Of a DNA stretch of 64,000 nt, positions 55,071-64,000 are shown piece after piece. Position numbers and translations under genes: made by a program. Each line of letters begins with the position of its first letter. Position 1 is the first letter of the stretch. The DNA comes from Sternotherus odoratus (Eukaryota > Chordata > Testudines > Kinosternidae). Under the pieces are notes generated by a model that ran no database searches, was not told the DNA's origin, and saw only the letters and a list, made by a program, of their open reading frames with translations. The stretch is taken from positions 9,248,651-9,312,650 of the forward strand of contig JAVMKO010000003.1 of the NCBI GenBank assembly GCA_032164245.1, in the 5' to 3' direction.

Positions 55071-56732
55071 GGCAGTGAGGTGCAGACCCGAGCCAGTGGC
55101 TGCTAGGAAACAGGATCGGGAGACAGAGCTAAAGGATAAGAAAGAGGGGAGAAGGGGGGCGGGGGGTGAGGGGAATAGAATTTTTAGTCTATACTTTGCC
55201 AGAGGGGGTGAAGTTTAAAGCCAGATGATATGTTAGTGTGGTGACGATAATCCTGGAGATGCAGCACAAGCACTTAGGAGGAAGTTCCCTAGTGGAAGGC
55301 TTTGCTCTGCCTGAAAGGCCTGGTCTGTTTGATAACCCCACAGGAGGACTGTGCTAACTTACCTGAGGCTGTTATGCGTGACTGCTGCTCCACTTCAATC
55401 TGCTTAAAAGATCTACCAGACAGAAGGCCACGCACCATAATAGATTCCGTCCCCCCCCCCCCCCCCCCCCGCCCTCCACACACTGCTCATCTGACACAGT
55501 GGTTAGGAAAGGTGCTAATTATCAGCGGGTTGCAAGATAATGAAAGGGCCTGCCACTGGAGTTGGTGACTGAGTTCCCAGCCGTGGGAGCAAGATCAGAC
55601 CTTAAATATTTCCGGGCTTTCTGCTTTAAGGTCGTCATGTGTGTGTGCGTTTGTTCTAATGCGGAGGCGAGCGTTACAAAAGTCTGAATCATTTTATGCC
55701 AGGGAAGTTTCAGGGTTGTGCTAGTGGAGTTTCAGGGGCTTTTCTTTGAGGGGGGGAGGGGAGGGGTGCAGGAGAAGGAGGTCTATGTTTAAGTAGTTTT
55801 TTTGCTCCATGGGGTATTTCCGTTCTTGGTAGCTCATGATTTTTTTTTTTTAAATTGCTGTGGTCCCAAGGATCGTGCCTTTGGCCTGTTGTCAATCAGC
55901 ATCTGACCCACTGAAATATAATACCGGACACAATATTTCAAATGGGGATGCCTTAGAAGGGAAATCCTTCTTCTGAATTCTCAGGGAGGTGCAGATTTGC
56001 CATCCTTTATGACTGTTAATGTAAGCATCCAAATGCAGGTTTTGGACATTGATTTTGTGTTTATTTTGTATTTATTTTAAGAGCCGACACTGCGCTCCGC
56101 GTTGCCTGAGACAAAGGGGAAGGCACAAAGGTGCATACAATCTGGATTTGTTGTTTTGGCATGTTTCGTTTGCTTCTCTTCTTGCAAGCTTTGCCAAAGA
56201 AGCGAGTCTTGAGAAGGGATTAGCATTCATGGGATGGCAGGTATGTAACCAGGTAACTATTTGTCCTCTGCTTTGAAAAATGGGCTTCCCGTGTCCCTAT
56301 TAAAGAGAGAGGCTTGTGACATCCAATTCGTATCTGGATCCAGAGTCTGAACACGAGCAAAGACTGGGGCTGTTTGGACCTGGGATTTTGATTCAGGCCT
56401 ATGTCCACAGTAACATGAAGGGCGAGACTTTCAGTTGGTGGAAATCAGTGTCATTCCAGGGAGATTAGAGAAGCTATACTGAGTTACACTAACTGATGAT
56501 CTAGTCCTGAAAAAAAAATCTTTGTCCAATTTTTCTTTTACAACATCGCTTAACTTTGGTAGAGAAACAAGAAAATCCAGATGGTGTAGTGTCTAATGGT
56601 AGCGTTGTTCCCAGCCATTCACACTCTGAACAGTACCGGCCATTTGAGTTTTTATGATGGATATCCCAAGCTCTAACTTCAATGATGGGCTCTGTACCAG
56701 GGCCCCATCATCACTGCTGTATATCTTCCATT
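55071..56732. other. Unassigned sequence with a C20 run
   Basis: No recognised element or gene. A pure C20 run lies at 55451-55470, and a G-rich stretch lies near 55750-55775. Confidence 0.4.
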
Positions 56733-56856
56733 TAGGGTGACCCGATTTTATAGGGACAGTCCTGAATTTTGGGTCTTTTTCATATATAAGCTCCTATTAC
56801 CCCCCCCCCCCCCACCTCCTGTCCCTATTTTTCACACTTGCTGTCTGGTCACCCTA
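56733..56856. mobile_element. hAT-type MITE, TAGGGTGACC family (copy 2)
   Basis: 124 bp, starting TAGGGTGACCCGATTTTAT and ending CTGTCTGGTCACCCTA, flanked by CTTCCATT and CTCCCATT (8 bp, one mismatch). It is inverted relative to the copy at 21377-21500, sharing ATAGGGACAGTCCTG, ATATATAAGCTCCTATTA and TTTTTCACACTTGCTGTCTG in reverse complement. Confidence 0.85.
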
Positions 56857-57651
56857 CTCCCATTCTAATCCACCCATAGCTCTTCAGGTCCCAGTTCATG
56901 ATTACCAGCATCGCAAACTCCATAGTGTATAAAAGAGCACACACGGAGAAGGAAAGCAGTATGCACCATTGTTCCCTATCATACAAGGTCTCTGCCTGTG
57001 ATTTGCTAAAGATTTCCAAAATGGTTGGGAGCCGCTTGCATAGCATATAAGTATATTTCTCCTTTCTATTCATTCACAGAGTGAACTCTTCAGTCCATTT
57101 GACCATGTGTCCCCAAATAGTCCATTGTTTGCTGAAGGAAAAAAATTACCTGCTCCATTGATAGCTGAACTTGAATCTGAATCTCCTACCATAAATGCTC
57201 TTAGCCCAGTCTGATGCACCATTGAACCCATTTTCATTTGCACGTGCAGAGCTCACTGTTGCTTTTTCATGGGCAGCAGGCAAATGGCTAAAATTTTCAG
57301 ATGCACGTTAGCAAGGGGACGCCTGACGCTGTTAGAAAGTCACTAGGACTGGATGGTGCTCCGATTGCAACCAGAATTTCGAGAAAAGAGGGAGCATTTG
57401 AAGCCATCGGGGTACAATTTTCACATACACACAAAAATAATAATCCCCAAGTCCTATTTTTGAAAATCAATGGCTGATTTTTACTTCTATTTTTCCTGAT
57501 AATAAGGGGTGCCAGGTTAGTCTGCACACATTTCTATTTTTCCCATTCCAGTTCCTCGCACTCTGATAGTAATTTCCTGTAAAGAAATCCACAATCCAGC
57601 AAAGTTTTTTGTTTTAAACAGAAGCCTGAGTTTTAGTGATTTTTCTAGTCA
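56857..57651. other. Unassigned sequence
   Basis: AT-rich to balanced DNA between two hAT-type elements; no domain or RNA recognised. Confidence 0.4.
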
Positions 57652-57659
57652 TATAAGAG

Positions 57660-58509
57660 CAGGGGTCTCAAACATGCGGCCCGCGGGCCACATGCGGCCC
57701 GCCAAGCCCTTCCCTGTGGCCCGCGAAGTCCCGTCCCGTCCCCCCCCCCCAGCTCCCTCCGCCCACCTCGTGCATTGCAAATGCACCGTTGCTTTCTGAA
57801 GCGGCTGCCAGCACTGTCCCTTCCGAGGGGAAGGAAGGGGGAGGAGACAGAGGGCTCCTATTTGCCTCCCTCCAAGCATTGCACCCCCACAGCTCCCATT
57901 GGCTGGGAACAGGGAACTGCGGCCAATGGGAGCTTCGTGGGAGTTGTCTGGAGGAAGCAAGAGCAGCACATGCAGGGGAACCCTTCGGGTGACTCCCTCT
58001 CTCCCCCAGGCTGCAGAGACTAGTTGCAGCAGCTTCCTGGAGTGGAGCTGTATGGGGCCGAGCCGCTCTAGGTAAGTGGCACCAGGCTGGAGCTCGTACC
58101 CAGAACCCCTCCTGCACCCCAACTCCCTGCCCTGAGCCCCCTGCCCTGACCCACCTGCTGCACCCATCCCCCTGCCGCATCCCTCACCTCTCTTACACCC
58201 CACACACCAAATCTCTGTCCTGAGCCCCCTTCCACACCCTGCACACCTGCACCTCAACTCCCTGCCCTGAGCCCCTGCTGCATCCTTTCTGCACCCCCTG
58301 GGGGCAGGGAGGGGGCAGTGTTGGGGTGGGGACTTCGGGGAAGGGGTTGGAATGGGGCAGGGAAGGCATGGGAAGAGGCGAGGCAGGGGCAGGGCCTCAT
58401 GGAAGGGATGGAGTAGGGGCGGGGCCGGGGCAGTATCAGTGATGCGGCCCTCAGGTTAATGCACTAGTCCTCATGTGGCCCTCGTGGTCATTTGAGTTTG
58501 AGACCCCTG
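57660..58509. mobile_element. hAT-type non-autonomous element with perfect TSD
   Basis: An 850-bp unit with 14-bp perfect terminal inverted repeats CAGGGGTCTCAAAC and GTTTGAGACCCCTG, flanked by TATAAGAG on both sides (57652-57659 and 58510-58517), a perfect 8-bp duplication. Subterminal GCGGCCC and GGCCCTC words are typical of this group. The GC-rich interior carries frames of 202 and 170 residues on the minus strand, which are G/C-driven artefacts without transposase motifs. Confidence 0.92.
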
Positions 58510-58719
58510 TATAAGAGGTTATTTGATCTGGCTCAAATTCAATAAGAACTGATCAGAACACTTGCTCATCTACAATCTAAGGCTAAAGAGAACCAAATGT
58601 CTTTAGGTTCTAATTGCTTATTTCATCTGTTGTTTCAATGGTGATGCCTTTTTGTGTTATATTCTTACTGAGAGCACAAGAAAAGTTATTTTAAAGAAAT
58701 TAATGACATTGTGGGACAA

Positions 58720-58817
58720 CTGATTAAGATTTGATTTGATTAAGAATGGTGGGAATGTTTCATCTTGAGGAGAGATGACTGAGGGAGGGACGTAATCAGT
58801 CTTCAGCTATGTGAAGG
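58720..58817 (+). mobile_element. CR1 LINE 3' region, 5' part of split copy
   Basis: GGAATGTTTCATCTTGAGG, AGAGATGACTGAGGGAGG and CAGTCTTCAGCTATGTGAA correspond to the S-L-E-K-R-R...D-L-I region before the CR1 stop. The copy is interrupted at 58818 by a hAT-type foldback and resumes at 59148. Confidence 0.78.
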
Positions 58818-59147
58818 CAGAGATCATCAACCTTTAGCCCGCATCCCTCCTGGGTAAGCCCCCTGGTGGGCCTGACCAGTTTGTTTAGCTGCCGCCTCTG
58901 CAGGTTCGGCTGATCTCAGCTCCCATTGGCTGTGGTTCGCCATCCCTTGCCAATGGGGCTGTGGAAAGCAGCGGCCAGCACATCCCTTGGCCTGCGCCAC
59001 TTCCCACAGGCCCCATTGGCCTGGAGAGGCGAACCGTGGCCAGTGGGAGCTGCAATTTGCCGAACCTGCAGACCTGGCAGGTAAACAAACCAGCCCGTCT
59101 TGCCAGGGGGCTCACCTTCGCTGGCCGTGTGCCAAAGCTGATCCCTG
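58818..59147. mobile_element. Palindromic hAT-type element inside CR1
   Basis: A 330-bp foldback of the family also seen at 11690-12042: CAGAGATCATCAACCTTTAG at the left, AAAGCTGATCCCTG at the right, with GTTTGTTTA and GTAAACAAAC inverted around the centre. The flanks TGTGAAGG and TGCTAAGG agree at six of eight positions. No coding capacity. Confidence 0.85.
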
Positions 59148-59470
59148 TGCTAAGGGCTATTACAGAGAGAACGGTGATCAATGGGCTCTATGTCCACAGA
59201 GGGTAGAAAAGAAGTAATGAGCTTCATCTGCAGCAAGGGAGATTTATGTCAGATATTAGGAAAAACTTCCCGACTATAAGGAGAGTTAAGTTTTCGAATA
59301 GGCTTCTAAAGGGAGGTTGTAGAATCCCTATCCTTGGAGATTTTTATGAACAGGTTAGACAAACATCTGTCAGGGATAGTTGAAGTATACTTGGTCCTGC
59401 CTTAACATGGGGAAGTTGAAGTAGATGATCTCTTAAGGTGACTTACAGCCTTACATTTCTATGAGTTTGA
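59148..59470 (+). mobile_element. CR1 LINE 3' end, after interruption
   Basis: Sense tail: CAGCAAGGGAGATTTATGTC, AGATATTAGGAAAAACTTCC, AGGTTAGACAAACATCTGTC, GAAGTAGATGATCTCTTAAGG, then ACATTTCTATGAG. Confidence 0.9.
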
Positions 59471-61460
59471 CTTTCATCAACTGTAATCTTTATATCTCCT
59501 GTTTCCATCAGAGCTAGAACCAGAAATGCTGAAATACAATGCCACCAGAAAAACAAATGATCTGTTGAGTTTTCTAGACCAAAGGTGCAGACACAAGAGA
59601 TTTGGATAATTCAGCTCATGTCCCCGGTCCTGCAGTTAATCTCCCCATGGGCACATGAGGTAAAACATGAGTTTTACCTGTGTGAACTCATTGCTTGATT
59701 TGGGCTAAGGTTAGGACATGAAGCCATCATTTTGAATGCTGATCCAAAGTGAACTTCTGAAACTTTTGAGGTTCACCTGTCCCTTCCATTCTCTCTATCT
59801 ACCAGTGTTCCAAACTAGCAGGACTTTTTACACTGTGAATGAAAGGGATGTTAGCCTGTAATTCCAAGGTCAGATGGGAAACGAGTTTTGCTCAGACAAG
59901 AAATAAGGAAAATCCATGTGCTCAGAAAAGATGACTGTAAACATCTTGAAGAGGAACCAGGCTGATGGCCTCAGCCAGCTTTGCTGAGATGTGTGAAATT
60001 TTGTCATTGAAAGGTTATACTGTCTGAAATGTTGATGTGAGCTCAAAAATGGGCACAATTCTGCTCCAAAATCTGTGATGTTTGACGAAAACAAGGGAAC
60101 ACGAGCTTGCTGCTGACCAGAAAAGTGGCTTCAACACTCAGTTTGGTTTTCTTCTTCCAAGTAGAACAAAGCCATTTCATAGGAAAAATGAAACTTGTGG
60201 GAAACAAAATCACTAGCAATGAAATAGGGAGAATGTTCATGTAAAACACTACTGGAATTTTTCTCTTGCGTCCACACAGGTATATTACTTTAAGCTCTGT
60301 TTCAGCAAGTAAAAATGGGTGAATAATTGGTGGGGGTGTTGTTTAGTGGTGGGTTCTGAAAAATGGGGGGACGGGGGCTTTTGATTCTGTTCCAGATTGG
60401 GGATATAAACCTGAAACGCCGACATCCCAGGTGAGTGCTCTAATCATTGGGCTAAAGAGGATAAGGGGTGGGAGATGGAGGCAGCAGCACCTGGCCATCA
60501 CCACCACCTCCTCCTCCTCCTCTGCCTTCTCTGGCCTTTTTGCGAAAGGCTGAAACTGTTCAGGTCGCATTTGCAAATAGCTTCAGGTCAACCTCAACTG
60601 CATTTTTAAACTGTGCATCCAAAAAATGTCGCCCGGCTCTATTCTTAGGCGTGTGCCTACCTTGACGGATGGGAGCAGTTAGAAACCTGAACACTGAACA
60701 GGGACCTTGGTTTTCATAAACCCCACCAATTCCTAGCATGGCTCAAGGATGCTGCCACCCCCTGCTCAGTGAGAGACCCTGAAAGACTTTCAGCGCATTA
60801 GAGGGTTGTCTTTTCAGGTCAGGGCTGAGCTGTAGAGAAAGGCAGAGGGGCCTGCATTGTGTTTGCTTGACCTAGCCCGTATTTTATTTCTGGATAAACA
60901 GAGCACTTCAGCTTCCCCTCCTTCTGCTCCCTCGCTTTGCACAAAGCCTGCATTCAGCAAATAGGGCACAATATTTCAATACGTGCTCTGTCTCTTGCTC
61001 ATCTCTTTTGTCTTTATTGCTATCTTCCTGGGCTACAGGCATCTAAATTCTGGTTTCTTGCAACCCGCTTTTTTTTCCTGAAGGAAAAAAGAAAGATGAC
61101 GCTTGTTGATTTTTCCTCTATTTCACTCCGTGATTGTGATACCCTTATTCACACTGAATCGCACCTTGCACTGTGAGCACTTCCACGGACGTCAAAGGGC
61201 TGGATGCTCAGTTGGAGTAAATCTACATAGTGTAATCCCAATGACTGTCAAGGGAGCTGCTCAGCTTTACGTTGTGAGGCTGTAGCCTGTTGGGACCACT
61301 TGTGTGAGTAAGTGCTCACCAGTGGAGATAAGGGGTTCATTGGCTGAATCTCTAGCTTGTGAACACATTGCTTTTTCTTTTAAAATGAAAGCTACACAGT
61401 GCAACATCCCACCTAACCAGGTTTTCCCTGGAGTTTCAACTGGATGGTGTTCAGAGTACT
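59471..61460. other. Unassigned sequence
   Basis: About 2 kb with no recognised gene. At 60395-60470 the phrase CCAGGTGAGTGCTCTAATCATTGGGCTA resembles the tRNA-derived end of an antisense SINE, too short to name. A GGAGGAGG-type purine/pyrimidine run lies at 60500-60535. Confidence 0.4.
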
Positions 61461-61464
61461 GACC

Positions 61465-61612
61465 CGGGAGGTTTTTAAGAATAGTTTAGACAAACACGTA
61501 TCAGGGATTGTCTAGTATATACAGTACTTAATCCTGCCTCAGTGCGGGGGATGCACCAGGTGAGCTCTTTAAGTGCCTTCCAGCCCTACTTGTCTTTGAC
61601 TCTTTGTTGAAT
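61465..61612 (+). mobile_element. CR1 LINE 3' end
   Basis: Sense: GGAGGTTTTTAAGAATAG, TTTAGACAAACACGTATCAGG, CTTAATCCTGCCTCAGTGC, GTGCCTTCCAGCCCTACTTG, with a weak GACTCTTTG tail. Confidence 0.85.
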
Positions 61613-61751
61613 TATTCAATGTAAAGAATATTGATTGTGAATTTAATCTCTTCACTCCCATTTCTTTTCTGTTCAGAAATCATTTGGGAATCGATCCTCA
61701 TTTCTGTAAATGTGTTTGCTGTTTATTTTAATATTTACCAAAGGTCTAGAG

Positions 61752-62055
61752 CAGGGGTGGGCAAACTATGGCTCACGGGCCACATGTGGCCCGCCGGCCA
61801 TTTTCATCCAGCCCACGAGGCCAGAGGGCCCACGCTCCCAGGCCGGGCTGCCCCACGCTCTCTGGCCGGGGGCCGGGTCGAGTGCGGGAAGCCGTGGGGC
61901 CCTGCCCTCCCTAGCCGGGGGCCGGCGACATACAGCGGGTCCCTGCGCTCCTGGGCCTGGCCCGCCCCTCACTCCCTGGCCGGGGGCTGGGTGGAGCGCG
62001 GGGTGCCGCCGGGCCCCGCGCTCTCTGGTCGGGGGGTCGGGTGGAGCACATGGAG
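61752..62055. mobile_element. hAT-like element, left end and GC-rich body
   Basis: It starts CAGGGGTGGGCAAACTATGG followed by GGGCCACATGTGGCCCG, the hallmark left end of a turtle hAT family. The body repeats CTCTCTGGCCGGGGGCCGGG-like units about five times (61857-62040) as an imperfect 60-bp tandem. The matching right end and the duplication of GTCTAGAG were not found, so it is truncated on the right. The frames here on both strands are GC-driven. Confidence 0.65.
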
Positions 62056-62059
62056 ATAC

Positions 62060-62470
62060 TTCATCACTCTCTCTGTGCCTTATTTCTAATTTGAATTTGT
62101 CTGGTATTAACTTACAGCCAATGGCTCTTGTTAGGCCTTTCTCCAATAGACTGAAGAGCCCTCTAGAACCTGGTATTTTCTCCCCTACTTATACACCTTA
62201 ATCAGGTTACCTCTCAAATCTTCTTTTTGCTAAGCTAAATGGTTTGAGCTCTTTAAGTCTTTCACTTAAAGGAAATGCAGCTCTTCTGTGCACGCTCTCC
62301 AGTTTTCCAACCTCCTTTTTAAAATGTGGAAACAATAACCGTATGCAGTATTCCAGCATCAGTCTCACCAATGCCATATGCAGAGGTAAAACCACCTTTT
62401 TCTCTAAATCACTATGTTTATATAGCCAAGAATCAAATTAACCCTTTTACCCCACCATGACTCTGGGAAC
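62060..62470 (-). pseudogene. CR1-clade LINE RT C-terminal remnant
   Basis: The minus strand at 62207-62395 reads M-A-L-V-R-L-M-L-E-Y-C-I-R...P-H-F-K-K-E-V-G-K-L-E-S-V-H-R-R-A and E-R-L-K-E-L-K-P-F-S-L-A-K-R-R, the CR1 RT C-terminal block with few changes. It continues leftward into a short 3' UTR near 62060-62200. It lies head to head with a plus-strand CR1 that starts at about 62480. Confidence 0.88.
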
Positions 62471-62479
62471 TCATGTTGA

Positions 62480-63072
62480 GTTTACTGTGTTCAATTCTTG
62501 TCTCTACAGTTTTAAAAGGATGTTCTTAACTAGAGAAGATTCAGAGAAGAGCCATAAAAATGATTAAAGACTTAGAAAACATGCCTTATAGTGATAGACT
62601 CCAGGAATTCAATCTATTTAGCTTAACAAAGTCACTGGAGCACTTAGAAAGAGGTTTGTATAATGTCCTCTAAGAAGGGGGCATAGAGTCACCCAGGGAC
62701 AGGGGCTTCCTCCAGGAATGACTTAATTACAGTTTATAACTGCCTACCTGGTGAACAAATATTGAATAATGGGATCTTCAATATAGCAGAGAAATGTACA
62801 ACATAATCCAAGGGCTGGAAGTTGAAGTAAGACAAATTCTGACTGGAAATAAACTGTAAATTCTTAACTGTGAAAATAATTAACCACTGAGACAATTTCT
62901 CAAGGATCGTGGTGGATTGTCCATCGTTGACCATTTTTAATTCAAGACTGGATGTTTTTCTAAAAGATCTGCTCTAAAAATTATTTTGGGAAAATCCTAA
63001 ACTGCGTTAGTCAGGAGGTAAGACTAGATGATCACAATGACCCTTTCTGGCCTTGGAATCTATGCTGTCCAT
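62480..63072 (+). mobile_element. CR1 LINE RT end and 3' UTR
   Basis: Sense CR1: GAAGATTCAGAGAAGAGCC (RT C-terminal), CTATTTAGCTTAACAAAG, AATTAACCACTGAGACAATTT, GTGGTGGATTGTCCATC, GACTAGATGATCACAATGACC and TTTCTGGCCTTGGAATCTATG tail. Diverged and frameshifted. Confidence 0.88.
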
Positions 63073-63129
63073 GCTACCCCCTAAATATTGTTTTAGTTAC
63101 TTTCTGTGGCACAGTCCCCTGTTCTGTCA

Positions 63130-63860
63130 ATCTGGCCTGAATTCTTTCTCCCTAGATGTACAACTTTGCATTTGACTGCATATGATTGGGCCCAGCCTAC
63201 CAATTAATCCAGATTATTGTGTACGACTGCCCTCCATCCTCAGTTTACCACTTCTCCGATCTGTGTGTCTTCTGCAAATGCTATCAGCAGTAGTTTTTAT
63301 TTACTTCCTGGTCCCAGAGGAAAGGGTTAAATAGTGTTTGACCTGAAACTTGTCCCGGTGGAACCCTACTAGGAACACCTCCATAAGATGATCCTACATT
63401 TATGACTACTTTCTGAGATCTGTCAGTGAGCCAGTTCTTTGATCGTTTATCGGCTGCTCTGTTAATATTGTGTAATGCTAATTTTTAAATCAAAATGTTG
63501 TGCAATACTAGGTCAAACACCTGACAAAGGTATAAGTAATAGTAAAAGTCTAGGTAATGTTAGTTATGCAGTTACATCTATCAATCAAACGTAATCTCAT
63601 CATAGACTGAAATCAGGTTTGTTTGTCAAGCCCTATTTTCCATAATACCATGCTGACTGGCATTAATTATATTTCCATTCTTTAATTAGCAATGAAATCC
63701 CCTATCAGCTTTTCCATTATTTTGCTGGCAATTGATAGCAGGCTAACTTGCCTATCGTTACACAGGTCAACCTGCTTGCTCTTTTTGAATGTGGGCACAA
63801 TATTAGTACTCTCCCACCTTCTGAAATTTCCTTGTGTCCCCCTGAGAGTCCTGTCAGGCC
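63130..63860 (-). pseudogene. L3/CR1-clade LINE reverse transcriptase remnant
   Basis: Antisense RT in the same order as 36036-36870: plus-strand CTAGATGTACAACTTTGCATTTG, the decayed antisense of P-Q-G...L-F-N near 63310-63380 (CCCGGTGGAACCCTACTAGG), CCATAATACCATGCTGACTGG with GGCATTAATTATATT, and GAATGTGGGCACAATATTAG (antisense of V-P-x-F-K-K). Many changes; no intact frame. Confidence 0.85.
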
Positions 63861-64000
63861 TTAATCACAGACCACAGCCACTCAAGGTCTCCTTCACCAC
63901 CACTATGCTTTATTGTATTCTTTCAGCAGGCCACAGCCTGTAATATTTACATTCCATCGCCAGCTTCCCCGCTTGCCTCTGGGGAAAGGGACGGTACTAG
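63861..64000. other. Unassigned right edge
   Basis: Nothing recognised in the last 140 bases of the window. Confidence 0.4.

Noticed and set aside
57649..58257. 202-residue minus-strand frame as a gene
   Set aside because: It lies within an hAT-type element with perfect ends and target duplication, is G/R/C-rich and shows no transposase or other domain.
61631..62201. Plus-strand frames of 152 and 163 residues as genes
   Set aside because: They run through the GC-rich tandem body of a hAT-like element in two different frames.

Overview
The window looks like reptile nuclear DNA, most likely turtle and possibly crocodilian. No host protein-coding gene, rRNA, CRISPR array, operon or bacterial signal can be supported. 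The reptile assignment rests on repeat content: many CR1 and L3-like LINE 3' ends, ancient MIR SINEs, L2-like LINE remnants, short foldback hAT and PIF/Harbinger-type DNA elements, a Tigger/pogo-like element, and one GC-rich Gypsy LTR retrotransposon. Reading frames outside the retroelements are short, lack recognisable domains and mostly fall inside repeats.

Layout. 1-6.7 kb: mostly unassigned sequence with an L2-like fragment, a tRNA-like relic, an L3 3' end and a MIR. 6767-7366: a solo LTR flanked by a 4-bp duplication. 8-21 kb: a degraded CR1 split by a palindromic hAT-type element, two MIRs, a cluster of foldback DNA elements at 17.1-18.2 kb, a large TTTC microsatellite inside a dispersed repeat, and a 60-bp inverted repeat with a second element nested beside it. 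23-30.3 kb: CR1, L2-like, L3 and MIR copies on both strands, with a Tigger-like element inside an L3. 30.75-35.62 kb: the centrepiece, a Gmr1-like Gypsy element with 5' LTR, tRNA-Leu-type primer-binding site and one long gag-pol frame in the unusual order protease, integrase, GPY/F, reverse transcriptase, RNase H. Its gag carries a SCAN-like region. It has a single in-frame TGA and is truncated at the 3' side, with no 3' LTR visible. 36-64 kb: further LINE remnants, five hAT-type elements whose target duplications can be read (three perfect, two with one or two mismatches), two Harbinger-like elements, MIRs, and a promoter-bearing LTR-like stretch near 51.6 kb.

Several non-repeat stretches (about 2.9-3.3, 12.5-13.2, 16.1-17.0 and 54.7-55.1 kb) have balanced or AT-rich, TAAT-containing sequence. 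They are candidates for conserved non-coding regulatory DNA, but only alignment to other genomes could show that. The elements do not form a pathway; their interest lies in nesting order, transposition signatures and the unusual architecture of the Gypsy element. No new defence or enzymatic system is evident. Repeat names and boundaries come from remembered family features and visible terminal structures, not from a database search, so ends without a stated target duplication are approximate.
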